Source: Acidithiobacillus marinus
GTDB lineage: Bacteria > Pseudomonadota > Gammaproteobacteria > Acidithiobacillales > Acidithiobacillaceae
Direction: 5' to 3'
DNA: 64,000 nt
Assembly (NCBI RefSeq): GCF_002847505.1
Contig: NZ_MXAV01000034.1
Span: 186,001 to 250,000 of the forward strand
How positions within the stretch are numbered: position 1 is the first letter of the stretch; each line of letters opens with the position of its first letter. Shown here one piece after another: positions 1 through 8,126 of this stretch. The notes under the pieces were generated by a model. That model was not told the origin of the DNA. It was given only the letters and a program-made list of their open reading frames with translations, and searched no databases. Made by a program: the position numbers and the translations under genes.

Positions 1-1
1 G

Positions 2-388
2 CCTCTTTTGCTTGTGGCGGTTGCGCTGATTGTCATGATTTTCAAAGGGCCGCTGACGCGCAAGGCAGCCGGTATCAGTGAAGTGGATGCCAAGGCGGCG
101 GTCCAGCTCATCAATCACGAAGAAGCCGTGGTGATTGATGTGCGTGAACAAAATGAATGGGCTCAGGGACATCTCCCCGGGGCTCGTCACATTCCTCTTG
201 GTGATTTGCCCAAATACATGAAAGAGCTGGAAAAGCACCGTGGTCACCATGTGATTTGTCAATGCGCCAGCGGGATGCGATCGGCCCGGGCGGCCGCCAG
301 TTTGAAAAAAGCCGGCTTCGATAAAATCTACAGTCTTAAAGGCGGCATTGGTGCCTGGCGTAGTGCTGGCTTGCCGGTCGAAAAATGA
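2..388 (+). CDS. Membrane-anchored rhodanese-domain protein (YibN-like), 5' end outside window
   Basis: The reading frame is open to the left edge, so the true start lies outside the window. The visible protein begins with a hydrophobic stretch (LLLVAVALIVMIF), consistent with an N-terminal membrane anchor, followed by a single rhodanese domain of about 100 residues. The active-site loop CASGMRS carries the cysteine and the CxxGxRS pattern of sulfurtransferases, and the DVRE motif is present in the N-terminal half. The stop codon overlaps the glutaredoxin start (ATGA at 385-388), so the two are translationally coupled. The order rhodanese-glutaredoxin matches the yibN-grxC neighbourhood of enterobacteria. 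The precise sulfur donor and acceptor cannot be told from sequence. Confidence 0.88.
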   Translation, partial: PLLLVAVALIVMIFKGPLTRKAAGISEVDAKAAVQLINHEEAVVIDVREQNEWAQGHLPGARHIPLGDLPKYMKELEKHRGHHVICQCASGMRSARAAASLKKAGFDKIYSLKGGIGAWRSAGLPVEK

Positions 389-663
389 AAGTCGTTGCTG
401 AAGTCATCATGTACGCCACGGGAACCTGTCCTTATTGCCACCGGGCCGAAGCCCTGCTGCGCAGCAAGGGGGTCAATCCTACCGTTATCCGCGTCGATCA
501 AAATCCAGCTCTGCGCCGGGAAATGCAGCAGCGTGCCCACGGTCGCCATACGGTGCCGCAGATTTTTATCAATGGACTGCATGTGGGTGGATCTGATGAT
601 CTGGCCGCATTGAACCATCGCGGTGGACTGGATAGTCTGTTACAAACGCCTCCCCAGGCTTAG
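385..663 (+). CDS. grxC: Glutaredoxin 3 (GrxC-type)
   Basis: A 92-residue dithiol glutaredoxin that reduces protein and small-molecule disulfides using glutathione in the cytoplasm. The CPYC redox motif lies near residue 15, the cis-proline motif TVPQIFING in the middle and the glutathione-binding GGSDDL near residue 69, all in the family's usual order and length. It starts inside the end of the rhodanese gene and is followed 35 bp later by a thioredoxin, making a compact thiol-redox cluster. Start choice is fixed by the ATGA overlap with the upstream gene. Confidence 0.93.
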   Translation: MKVVAEVIMYATGTCPYCHRAEALLRSKGVNPTVIRVDQNPALRREMQQRAHGRHTVPQIFINGLHVGGSDDLAALNHRGGLDSLLQTPPQA

Positions 664-698
664 TTTCGCACGCTGATGGATATTCTCAGGAGGAAAAA

Positions 699-1133
699 AT
701 GACAACATTGATGCTGGTGTGTCCTTCCTGTGGTGGACTGAATCGTGTTCCCCAGGAGCGCTTGGGGGATAAAGCCAAATGTGGCAAGTGCCATGCCGAA
801 CTGTTACCCGAGCATCCGGTCAACCTGGATGCAGGACATTTCAATACCTATGTCCAGAAAAATGCACTCCCGGTGCTGGTGGACTTTTGGGCTCCCTGGT
901 GCGGGCCCTGTCGCAGTATGGCACCTCAGTTTGAACAGGCCGCGCGCACTCTGCGGGGGCGGGTTTTGTTTGCCAAGGTCAATACCGAAGCAGAGCAGTC
1001 TCTGGGGGCGCGCTTCCAGATTCGCTCGATTCCCAGCATGCTGCTCTTCCAAAATGGTCAGGAAACGGCGCGCGTCAGTGGCGCCATGGGCGCAGCAGAA
1101 ATCCAGCGCTGGCTTGGATCCCAAGGGGTCTAA
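699..1133 (+). CDS. trxC: Thioredoxin with N-terminal zinc ribbon (Trx2/TrxC type)
   Basis: A 144-residue protein disulfide reductase. It has an N-terminal zinc ribbon (CPSC near residue 9 and CGKC near residue 29) and then a thioredoxin fold with the classical WCGPC active site near residue 67 and the cis-proline stretch IRSIPSMLLF. The zinc ribbon plus WCGPC arrangement is diagnostic of thioredoxin 2, which in E. coli is induced by oxidative stress. A perfect AGGAGG ribosome-binding site at 688-693 supports the ATG at 699. It follows the glutaredoxin on the same strand and is probably cotranscribed with it. Confidence 0.92.
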   Translation: MTTLMLVCPSCGGLNRVPQERLGDKAKCGKCHAELLPEHPVNLDAGHFNTYVQKNALPVLVDFWAPWCGPCRSMAPQFEQAARTLRGRVLFAKVNTEAEQSLGARFQIRSIPSMLLFQNGQETARVSGAMGAAEIQRWLGSQGV

Positions 1134-1236
1134 GCGGGCACGGGGATAGATCTAAGAGCTAATCCCTTGACTTCCTCCGAATAAACACTAAATTACCCCT
1201 ATAAGTTCAGAAATTAATATAAGTTGGGGGCGTACT

Positions 1237-2223
1237 GTGCGTGATTCATCCAGTATTTGTTCCAGTCGGCGACAATTTCTTCAGCGGTTGGCTCTGGGCG
1301 GAGCCCTGCTGGGAACATGGACAATGGCTGATGCCAGCCGGCTTGGCCGCATTACGCCTCGTGAACGCCCCATTGTGGTCTGCTTGGATCCCGGACATGG
1401 CGGCCACGATCCTGGCGCGGTGGGTGTGCGCGGTACCCGGGAAAAGGATGTGGTCCTCGATGTAGGCCTTATTTTGGCCGGGCATCTGCGCAGGACACCT
1501 GGGATTCAGGTGGTGATGACCCGGCAGACAGATCGGTATATTCCTCTCCTGTCGCGCATGTATCTGGGCTCCCGTCAGCGTGCAGACCTATTTGTTTCCA
1601 TTCATGCTGATGCTTTTCCGGATCCCGACGTGCGTGGTTCTACGGTCTGGGCCTTATCCGGAAAGGGAGCCAGCAATGCCGCTGCCCGCTGGCTGGCTAA
1701 ATCCCAAAATTCGGCAGATCCGATCCTCAGTAAATGGTCCACCAGTCGGCAAGATCCCATGCTGAACGAGGTGCTGATCAACATGACACAGACTGCGGCC
1801 ATGAATGCCGCCGCAGCGGCGGCAGATGTCATGATTCGTGGCCTGGCAGGAATAGAAGGCTTGCATAATGCGGCAGTGCAACATGCCAATTTTGTGGTAC
1901 TGCGTGCCCCCGATGTGCCTTCCATGCTGGTTGAAACCGCCTTTATCTCGAATCCCCAGGAAGAACAGCGGCTGCGTGACCCGGAATTCCGGCAGGATCT
2001 GGCGCAAAGTATGCATGACGCTATTGTGGCCCATTTTGTCAAGGCACCCCCCAGCGGAAGCTGCTGGTCTGCGGCCAACCATGTGCTGGGTCATCATGAA
2101 ACTCTCACGGAAGTGGCGCGACGCTATGGCCTGAGCGTGAAAGCCCTGCGCCTCGCCAACAATCTTGCCCAGGGTGAAGAGCCGGCAGGCACCCATTTGC
2201 GCGTGCCGATCATGGATGCTTGA
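1237..2223 (+). CDS. amiC: Tat-exported N-acetylmuramoyl-L-alanine amidase (AmiC-like)
   Basis: A 328-residue periplasmic amidase that cleaves the lactyl-L-alanine bond of peptidoglycan, usually to split the septum during cell division. The N-terminus carries a twin-arginine signal (SRRQFLQRLALGG), as in E. coli AmiC. The Amidase_3 catalytic domain spans about residues 45-265, with zinc/catalytic motifs DPGHGGHDPGA, the glutamate in GTREKD, SIHADA and VETAFISN. The last ~45 residues (HHETLTEVARRYGLSVKAL) look like a degenerate LysM cell-wall-binding repeat; this C-terminal LysM is unlike E. coli AmiC, which has an N-terminal AMIN domain that is missing here. The start codon is GTG. The upstream 100 bp contains TTGACT at 1168-1173 but no convincing -10 box. 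Confidence 0.88.
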   Translation: MRDSSSICSSRRQFLQRLALGGALLGTWTMADASRLGRITPRERPIVVCLDPGHGGHDPGAVGVRGTREKDVVLDVGLILAGHLRRTPGIQVVMTRQTDRYIPLLSRMYLGSRQRADLFVSIHADAFPDPDVRGSTVWALSGKGASNAAARWLAKSQNSADPILSKWSTSRQDPMLNEVLINMTQTAAMNAAAAAADVMIRGLAGIEGLHNAAVQHANFVVLRAPDVPSMLVETAFISNPQEEQRLRDPEFRQDLAQSMHDAIVAHFVKAPPSGSCWSAANHVLGHHETLTEVARRYGLSVKALRLANNLAQGEEPAGTHLRVPIMDA

Positions 2224-2288
2224 AATACCCGTTTGCAAATCGGCGACCGGTTGCTATTATTGCCAAGATCCTTATAATTTGTGGCCTT

Positions 2289-2364
2289 GCTCCCATCGTC
2301 TAGTGGTCTAGGACACTGGCCTCTCACGTCGGTAACAGGGGTTCGAACCCCCTTGGGAGCACCA
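2289..2364 (+). tRNA. tRNA-Glu (anticodon CTC)
   Basis: A 76-nt cloverleaf. The acceptor stem GCTCCCA pairs with TGGGAGC, and CCA is encoded. The anticodon stem-loop CTGGC-CTCTCAC-GTCGG gives anticodon CTC. The T-loop sequence GGTTCGAACC is canonical. It stands alone between the amidase and the convergent HD-domain gene. Confidence 0.95.
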
Positions 2365-2378
2365 TTTTAGTCTGGTCA

Positions 2379-3743
2379 CTATTCCAGGAAATTCCATGAT
2401 GGTACGCATGTTTTCAATGCTTCCAGACAATCGGGATCAATGGCTTTACCTGTCTCCTGTTCCATGATTGCCAGGGTGCGGGCCACCGGTACTGCATCAC
2501 GGTACGGTCTTTTGGCTGTGATCGCATCAAATATGTCGGCAGTAGTGATGATTCTGGTTTCCATCGAAATGTCTGGTGCCTGTAAACCTAACGGATAGCC
2601 TTTACCATCGAGCCGTTCATGATGGGCTGCGGCGATGGCAGCCATCTCCTGGAAATGAAAAATTCTTTCCAGCACATTTTTGGTCAGAGCTGCGTGGGTA
2701 CGGACTTCTTCCCATTCCAGATCATCCAGTTTGCCGGGCTTGTCCAGAATGTGGTTACTGACGCCCAGTTTGCCCACATCATGTAATAGCGCGCCTCGGC
2801 GTAACCAGCGACGATGTTCGGCTTCAAGGCCCATTTTTTGAGCGATGCCATCCGCGTAGAGGCTTACCCGACGACTATGGTCATGGGTGTAAGGGCTTTT
2901 GATGTCAACGATGGAGGCAAACACCTCGGCAATACGATCCAGTCTGTCTTCATCAATAAAGGTTCGGCAGGATATGGGTTCCAGCGCGCTGACGCGCGCT
3001 TCGAGGCCTTCATCCCTGAATCCTTCCCAAAAGGCTTCAATAGGGTTGATTGCATGAAAATTGCGAACTAGGTCAGGATTGAACCAGGTTCCAGAGCGCC
3101 GCTGCAGCTCTTTCATCACATCATGACGAGTTCCGGTTTTGTAAAAAACATCAATGACCTGTGCTATCAAGGCAATTTGTGAAAACAGGGGGATCTGATT
3201 TCCTTTGAGACCTTCGGGGCGGCCTTTGCCATTCCAGTGTTCATCCAGGCTCTTGATGCTTTCGGCAACTCTCGTATTGAAGCCTAACTCCAGTGCTATG
3301 TTGGATCCTCTTTCACAGCGCGTTTGGACGAGTTCAGTGGCTAGTTCTTCGCCTTTGCTCCCCAGATGGATCACGCGGCGCATCCTGTCGAGAAGATCTT
3401 CATGTTTGCCGGCGTGGCGGAAAACAAAGCGGGCCAGTTGCAGTAGGCTCTGGTTATCGACCAGTTTGAAGTCTTTTTTGACCAGTCTTTCGTCATCTCC
3501 ATAAAGCTCCCAGAGACGCGCCGCGTTACTACTGCAACCGGCATCTTTGAGCAGTACCGAGTAATAGAGATCGGTCAACGCCGCATCATCCAGTTGCAAC
3601 GCCTGACCGATATGCATAGCTATCCAAGTGCAGCGCAGGGAGTGTCCCGCAGGCTGACCCTCGGTCAGATCCAACGCAAAACTGATAGCGCCGACGATTT
3701 CAGCGAGGGAGGCCGTTGATTCTGGATGAGCATTGCTTTGCAC
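2379..3743 (-). CDS. HD-GYP domain protein, likely cyclic-di-GMP phosphodiesterase
   Basis: 454 residues with no signal peptide or membrane segment. The C-terminal half (about 270-450) is a complete HD-GYP domain: HDVGK, HHERLDGKGYP and the DIFDAITA motif are present, the pattern of enzymes that linearise cyclic di-GMP. The N-terminal half resembles a second, degenerate HD domain (KDAGCSSNAARLWELYGDD and a WNGKGRPEGLKG stretch recalling GYP), so the protein may be a tandem HD-GYP with one dead unit. The start is GTG with an AGGAG site 6 nt upstream. It is divergent from dapA across a 250-bp AT-rich gap. The signal it senses is unknown. Confidence 0.85.
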   Translation of the reverse strand: MQSNAHPESTASLAEIVGAISFALDLTEGQPAGHSLRCTWIAMHIGQALQLDDAALTDLYYSVLLKDAGCSSNAARLWELYGDDERLVKKDFKLVDNQSLLQLARFVFRHAGKHEDLLDRMRRVIHLGSKGEELATELVQTRCERGSNIALELGFNTRVAESIKSLDEHWNGKGRPEGLKGNQIPLFSQIALIAQVIDVFYKTGTRHDVMKELQRRSGTWFNPDLVRNFHAINPIEAFWEGFRDEGLEARVSALEPISCRTFIDEDRLDRIAEVFASIVDIKSPYTHDHSRRVSLYADGIAQKMGLEAEHRRWLRRGALLHDVGKLGVSNHILDKPGKLDDLEWEEVRTHAALTKNVLERIFHFQEMAAIAAAHHERLDGKGYPLGLQAPDISMETRIITTADIFDAITAKRPYRDAVPVARTLAIMEQETGKAIDPDCLEALKTCVPSWNFLE

Positions 3744-3993
3744 TTGGTGCTCCTCTTACCGAATGTACCAAATATAATACATTAGCATAAAATGTGTATA
3801 TTATTTAATGCAATCCAGTGAGAAAGTGCTGCAGGTCTTTTCTTGAAGAGGCTCAGGAATGCTGATTTTCCAAGATTCAGTATTTGTCGGGGTCAGATCT
3901 CGCCTGTTTTCATGCTTTACCTTGCCAGCCTCCAATTCGGCAAGTACCATCCCATGCAGAAATGGAACGCGTAAGAGCGGGAGCATAACAATC
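3744..3993. promoter_or_regulatory. AT-rich divergent intergenic region between HD-GYP gene and dapA
   Basis: No gene is supported here; the open frame running into dapA lacks family resemblance upstream of 3994. The stretch 3770-3815 is very AT-rich with several TATAAT-like hexamers on both strands (for example TATAAT at 3773 and TATATT at 3797), so promoters for both divergent genes are likely, but no well-spaced pair of -35/-10 boxes can be chosen with confidence. Confidence 0.35.
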
Positions 3994-4869
3994 ATGTTTC
4001 ACGGCAGTATGGTAGCTTTGGTGACGCCCATGCGCGCAGATGGCGTTGTGGATGATCAGGCGTTACGGGATTTGGTGGAGTGGCACATCAGTGAAGGCAC
4101 CCACGCCCTGGTGGCCGTCGGCACCACCGGTGAATCGGCCACCCTGGAAATGAAAGAGCATGTCGCGGTGATCCGCAGTGTCGTGGAGCAGGTCCGGGGA
4201 CGCGTGCCGGTCATTGCCGGGACCGGCGCCAATGCCACCCACGAAGCCATCAGTCTGACCAAAGCAGCCATGGAAGCCAAGGCGGACGCCGCGCTCCTGG
4301 TCTCTCCTTACTACAATAAACCCACCCAGGAAGGACTTTTTCAGCACTATACCGCCATTGCCGAAGCCTGCCATTTTCCCATGATTCTCTATAACGTGCC
4401 GGGTCGGACGGGCGGGGATATTCTCCCGGAAACCGTGGCGCGGCTTGCACCTCGCGCCTGTGTGGTGGGTATCAAGGAGGCCAGCGGCAAGGTCGAGCGG
4501 GTGGCGGAAATTCTGCAGCTCTGCGGTGATCAGGTGGAAGTCTATACCGGCGATGATGCCGCCGCCCTCGCAGCTATGTCATTGGGTGCGCGAGGGGTTA
4601 TTTCGGTAACGGCGAATGTGGCCCCCCGGATGATGGCAGAAATGTGTCAACTGGCCCTGACTGGTGACTTTGTGGCGGCGAGAGCAGTCAACGCCCGGCT
4701 GGTGGGCCTGCACCGTGATCTATTTGTTGAATCCAACCCGATTCCAGTGAAATGGGCCTTGCAGGAGATGGGACGTATGGGTCCAGCCTTGCGTCTGCCC
4801 CTGACACCATTGGCCGAGATGTATCACGAGCGTCTGCGCGGTAGTCTGCGAGCAGCGCGTTGTCTTTGA
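3994..4869 (+). CDS. dapA: 4-hydroxy-tetrahydrodipicolinate synthase
   Basis: Condenses pyruvate with L-aspartate semialdehyde, the first committed step of the lysine/meso-diaminopimelate pathway. 291 residues from the chosen ATG, the normal DapA length; in-frame codons upstream (from 3859) do not resemble DapA and are excluded. Visible family motifs are the N-terminal GSMVALVTPM, GTTGESATL, YYNKPTQEG with the catalytic tyrosine, and the Schiff-base lysine in VGIKEASGK. It is followed 37 bp downstream by bamC and then purB-purC, the same dapA-bamC-purC context found in E. coli. Confidence 0.95.
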   Translation: MFHGSMVALVTPMRADGVVDDQALRDLVEWHISEGTHALVAVGTTGESATLEMKEHVAVIRSVVEQVRGRVPVIAGTGANATHEAISLTKAAMEAKADAALLVSPYYNKPTQEGLFQHYTAIAEACHFPMILYNVPGRTGGDILPETVARLAPRACVVGIKEASGKVERVAEILQLCGDQVEVYTGDDAAALAAMSLGARGVISVTANVAPRMMAEMCQLALTGDFVAARAVNARLVGLHRDLFVESNPIPVKWALQEMGRMGPALRLPLTPLAEMYHERLRGSLRAARCL

Positions 4870-4906
4870 TTTTTTTCGCGCTCTGTCGCGTTTAGTGGAG
4901 TATTGC

Positions 4907-6031
4907 ATGCGCCGTTATGTTGCACTTGCCGTGGTCACCAGTCTGGGTTTAGGGGGCTGTTCGTATATTCCTTTCCTGCATACGAGTACGGGTCCTCAAT
5001 ACGCAGATTCGCAGGTCATGAAGCCCCTCGCGGTTCCGCCAGACTTGCTGGCACAGGTGCCGGCACCGGGAGTAACCATACCGGGGGGCGCAGTCAATCC
5101 GGCCACCGTAGCAGACAGTACTGTTGGCGGATACGGTGTTTTCCAGCCCCGCGAAGCGCCGGGACAGCAGCCTGTCGAAGAAAAATCGCTGGCCGGTGTA
5201 GGCTCTCAAATTTTGGGGAGCGGAGCTGATCTGAGCCTGAGTACCCAGGCTCAGCCCGCCCAAATCTGGTCGGCCGTGAAAGCAACTTTGGCAGACAGCA
5301 AAACGCCCATTGAAAAATTTGCTCCGGAGCAGGGGGAGTTGGTCACCGGCTGGCATAATTTCCGGACCGGCATTGCCGCCTTTTTTGGCAACACCCTGGC
5401 ACCTTCCCATCGCGAGAGATATGCTTTTCATTTGCAGCCTGGTGCCGATGGCGCCCAGGTGCTGAGTATCCAGCAGGAACGTTACTGGAATAATCCCCAG
5501 GGCAGTTCGGTGGAATGGAAGAAGGTTCCTGCAGATGCCGATCATAACCGGGATCTGCTCAAAGCCATTCAGAAGCATTTGCAGCAGACCAGCATTCTGG
5601 CCGAAATGCCCAAAATCAAGGTCACTCGCTATCGCGACGATCGCGGCCCTTATCTGGTACTCAATGCGGTTCCGGCCAAAGCCCAACCGGCGGTGGAAAT
5701 GGCTTTACAGGGGCTCGGCTATCCGGTGCGCAGTGAAGGGCTGGGTGACTGGACAGTGATGATCCATGCAGGCAGTCAGCAGGCTGCCAAAAAATCGGGA
5801 TTTTTCGGAGGGATGTTCAGCCGTGCCTGGAGCAGTATCCAGGATATCTGGAGCAGTCCAAAGGACCGGGAGCCGGTTTCCGTGCGTGTTCGTTTGCTGG
5901 CGATGAAGGATGATTCCGGCAGTGTGCTGGAAACTGAACCGAAAATGGGTAAAAAAGCGCCGGAGGCAGCCTTGGAAGTTCTCAATAAGTTACAGACCGC
6001 GCTGACACCCCAGGCGGAGGGTAACGCATGA
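4907..6031 (+). CDS. bamC: Outer membrane protein assembly factor BamC (NlpB)
   Basis: A 374-residue lipoprotein subunit of the BAM complex that inserts beta-barrels into the outer membrane. The signal peptide ends in a lipobox, LGGC, at about residues 18-21. ATG 4907 is preferred to an in-frame GTG at 4895 because GTGGAG just upstream then serves as the ribosome-binding site and the signal peptide has normal length. The unstructured N-terminal tail and two helix-grip-like halves (around QIWSAVKATL and VTRYRDDRGPYLVL) fit BamC. The stop overlaps the purB start by 4 nt. The call leans on synteny with dapA as well as sequence, because BamC diverges fast. Confidence 0.85.
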   Translation: MRRYVALAVVTSLGLGGCSYIPFLHTSTGPQYADSQVMKPLAVPPDLLAQVPAPGVTIPGGAVNPATVADSTVGGYGVFQPREAPGQQPVEEKSLAGVGSQILGSGADLSLSTQAQPAQIWSAVKATLADSKTPIEKFAPEQGELVTGWHNFRTGIAAFFGNTLAPSHRERYAFHLQPGADGAQVLSIQQERYWNNPQGSSVEWKKVPADADHNRDLLKAIQKHLQQTSILAEMPKIKVTRYRDDRGPYLVLNAVPAKAQPAVEMALQGLGYPVRSEGLGDWTVMIHAGSQQAAKKSGFFGGMFSRAWSSIQDIWSSPKDREPVSVRVRLLAMKDDSGSVLETEPKMGKKAPEAALEVLNKLQTALTPQAEGNA

Positions 6032-7335
6032 TCGAACGGTATACCCGCCCGGAAATGGGTGCCTTGTGGACCCAGGATGCCAAATATCAGGCCTGGCTCG
6101 ATGTGGAACTGGCCGCCTGCCGGGCTTTGGCGGCGCGGGGAGAAATACCCGCCGAAGCCCTGACAGAAATCGAGGCGAAGGCGGCATTTGATAGTACCCG
6201 TATTGCCGAAATCGAGCTGGAAGTAAAACATGATGTCATCGCCTTTTTGACCTCGGTGGCGGAGTTTGTCGGACCTTCCAGCCGCTTCATTCATGTCGGC
6301 CTCACTTCTTCGGATGTGGTGGATACGGGTTTTGGCTTGCAGCTCAAACGTTCCGGTGAACTACTCCTGCAGGGCATGGACCGGCTTCGTGCCGCTCTGG
6401 AGCAGCTGGCCTGGAAGCACAAGGACACGGTCATGATGGGTCGTTCCCATGGCATTCATGCCGAGCCCATCACTTTTGGACTGAAAGTGGCAGTCTGGTA
6501 TGCCGAAGCCCAACGCAATCATCAGCGTCTGCAGCATGCGATCAACGCGGTTTCGGCAGGGATGCTTTCCGGCGCCGTGGGTACTTTCGCCAACATTGAT
6601 CCGGATATTGAAGAAGCCGTTTGCCGCGAACTGGGACTGAGTCCGGAACTGGCCAGCACCCAGGTGATCTCCCGGGATCGCCACGCCGAATTTTTCAATA
6701 CCCTGGCCATCATCGCCGGTTCCATCGAGAAAATTGCGGTAGAAATCCGCCATCTCCAGCGTACGGAAGTGCTGGAAGCCGAAGAGCCCTTTACAGCAGG
6801 ACAGAAGGGCAGTTCTGCCATGCCCCACAAGCGTAACCCCATCCTTTCTGAAAACCTGACCGGTCTGGCCCGACTGCTGCGCGGTTATGCCAGCATGGCG
6901 CTGGAAGACATTGCTCTCTGGCATGAGCGGGATATTTCCCATTCCAGCGTGGAGCGGGTCATTGGTCCCGATGCCTGCATTGTCATGGATTTCATGTTCC
7001 ACCGGGTCAGCGGCTTGCTGGAGAAGCTGGTGGTATATCCCCGGAACATGATGGATAACCTGAACCAGATGCACGGCCTGATTTTTTCCCAGCGAGTCTT
7101 GCTGGCGCTGACGGCCAAGGGCATGCTGCGCGAAAACGCCTATCGTGTCGTCCAGCGCAATGCCATGCAGGTCTGGGAAAAACAGGCGGATTTCAAGACA
7201 CTTCTGGCCGCCGATGCCGATGTTTCCCAATATTTGTCAGAGCAGGATCTGGCTGAACTCTTTGATCTGGCTTACCACACCCGCAATATTGACCGGATTT
7301 TTGCGCGGGTATTTCCCCAGGGAAGGCCGCAATGA
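6028..7335 (+). CDS. purB: Adenylosuccinate lyase
   Basis: 435 residues. Catalyses two eliminations of fumarate in purine synthesis: SAICAR to AICAR and adenylosuccinate to AMP. The fumarase/aspartase superfamily signature [11 protein letters not shown] is intact, together with LTSSDVVDT and the catalytic-histidine region [10 protein letters not shown]. The start ATG overlaps the bamC stop (ATGA) and the stop overlaps the purC start in the same way, so purB, purC and bamC form one translationally coupled unit. Having purB between bamC and purC groups two consecutive steps of the pathway. Confidence 0.96.
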   Translation: MIERYTRPEMGALWTQDAKYQAWLDVELAACRALAARGEIPAEALTEIEAKAAFDSTRIAEIELEVKHDVIAFLTSVAEFVGPSSRFIHVGLTSSDVVDTGFGLQLKRSGELLLQGMDRLRAALEQLAWKHKDTVMMGRSHGIHAEPITFGLKVAVWYAEAQRNHQRLQHAINAVSAGMLSGAVGTFANIDPDIEEAVCRELGLSPELASTQVISRDRHAEFFNTLAIIAGSIEKIAVEIRHLQRTEVLEAEEPFTAGQKGSSAMPHKRNPILSENLTGLARLLRGYASMALEDIALWHERDISHSSVERVIGPDACIVMDFMFHRVSGLLEKLVVYPRNMMDNLNQMHGLIFSQRVLLALTAKGMLRENAYRVVQRNAMQVWEKQADFKTLLAADADVSQYLSEQDLAELFDLAYHTRNIDRIFARVFPQGRPQ

Positions 7336-8042
7336 GCGACCGTGAGGCGTTGTATGAAGGCAAGGCTAAAATAGTTTACACCAGCAGCACGGAAGACGCG
7401 CTGATCCTCCATTTCAAGGATGACACCTCGGCATTTGATGGAGAAAAGGTCGAACAGCTGGCCCGCAAGGGCGAAGTCAATAATGCTTTCAATGCCTTCA
7501 TCATGGAGTATCTGCAATCCGAAGGAGTGCCGACCCATTTTATTCGGCGCCTGGATGCCCGAGAAAGTCTGGTGCGGCGTCTGGACATGATCCCGGTGGA
7601 ATGCGTGGTGCGCAATCGGGCAGCGGGTTCTCTGACAAAACGCCTGGGCATTGAGGAAGGACGGGTATTGGAACCGCCGACTCTGGAGTTTTTTCTGAAA
7701 AATGATGCCCTCCACGATCCCATGATCAACACTTCCCATATTCGCACCTTTGGCTGGGCCAGTGCCGAAGAAGTGGAAGCCATGCGTCGTTGGACCATGC
7801 GCGTGAATACTTTGTTAAAAGCGCTGTTTGCCAAGGCGGATTTGATCCTGGTGGATTTCAAGCTGGAGTTCGGACGATTTCAGGGCGAGTTATACCTGGG
7901 CGATGAATTCAGTCCCGACGGTTGTCGCCTCTGGGATGCCCACAGTCTGGAAAAAATGGACAAGGACCGTTTCCGTCGCAATCTGGGAGGGGTAGTTGAG
8001 GCTTACCAGGAAGTGGCGCAACGCCTGGGCGTGGCCCTCTAA
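7332..8042 (+). CDS. purC: SAICAR synthetase (phosphoribosylaminoimidazole-succinocarboxamide synthase)
   Basis: 236 residues, the standard length for bacterial PurC. Joins aspartate to CAIR using ATP, producing the substrate that PurB then cleaves. Recognisable stretches are YEGKAKIVY at the N-terminus, [12 protein letters not shown], the [14 protein letters not shown] motif and LVDFKLEFG. The start overlaps purB by 4 nt. It is followed by an 84-bp gap to the preferred purL start. Confidence 0.96.
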   Translation: MSDREALYEGKAKIVYTSSTEDALILHFKDDTSAFDGEKVEQLARKGEVNNAFNAFIMEYLQSEGVPTHFIRRLDARESLVRRLDMIPVECVVRNRAAGSLTKRLGIEEGRVLEPPTLEFFLKNDALHDPMINTSHIRTFGWASAEEVEAMRRWTMRVNTLLKALFAKADLILVDFKLEFGRFQGELYLGDEFSPDGCRLWDAHSLEKMDKDRFRRNLGGVVEAYQEVAQRLGVAL

Positions 8043-8126
8043 GTAAAGCATTTTCACGTGGTCGATGACGCGGGGTTCGTCAACCTGGCCGAATCCTGCC
8101 AGTTTTTTAGAACGAGGACACATTAC

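Noticed and set aside
3859-3993. In-frame 5' extension of dapA
   Set aside because: The extra 45 residues do not resemble DapA and the ATG at 3,994 gives the normal length.
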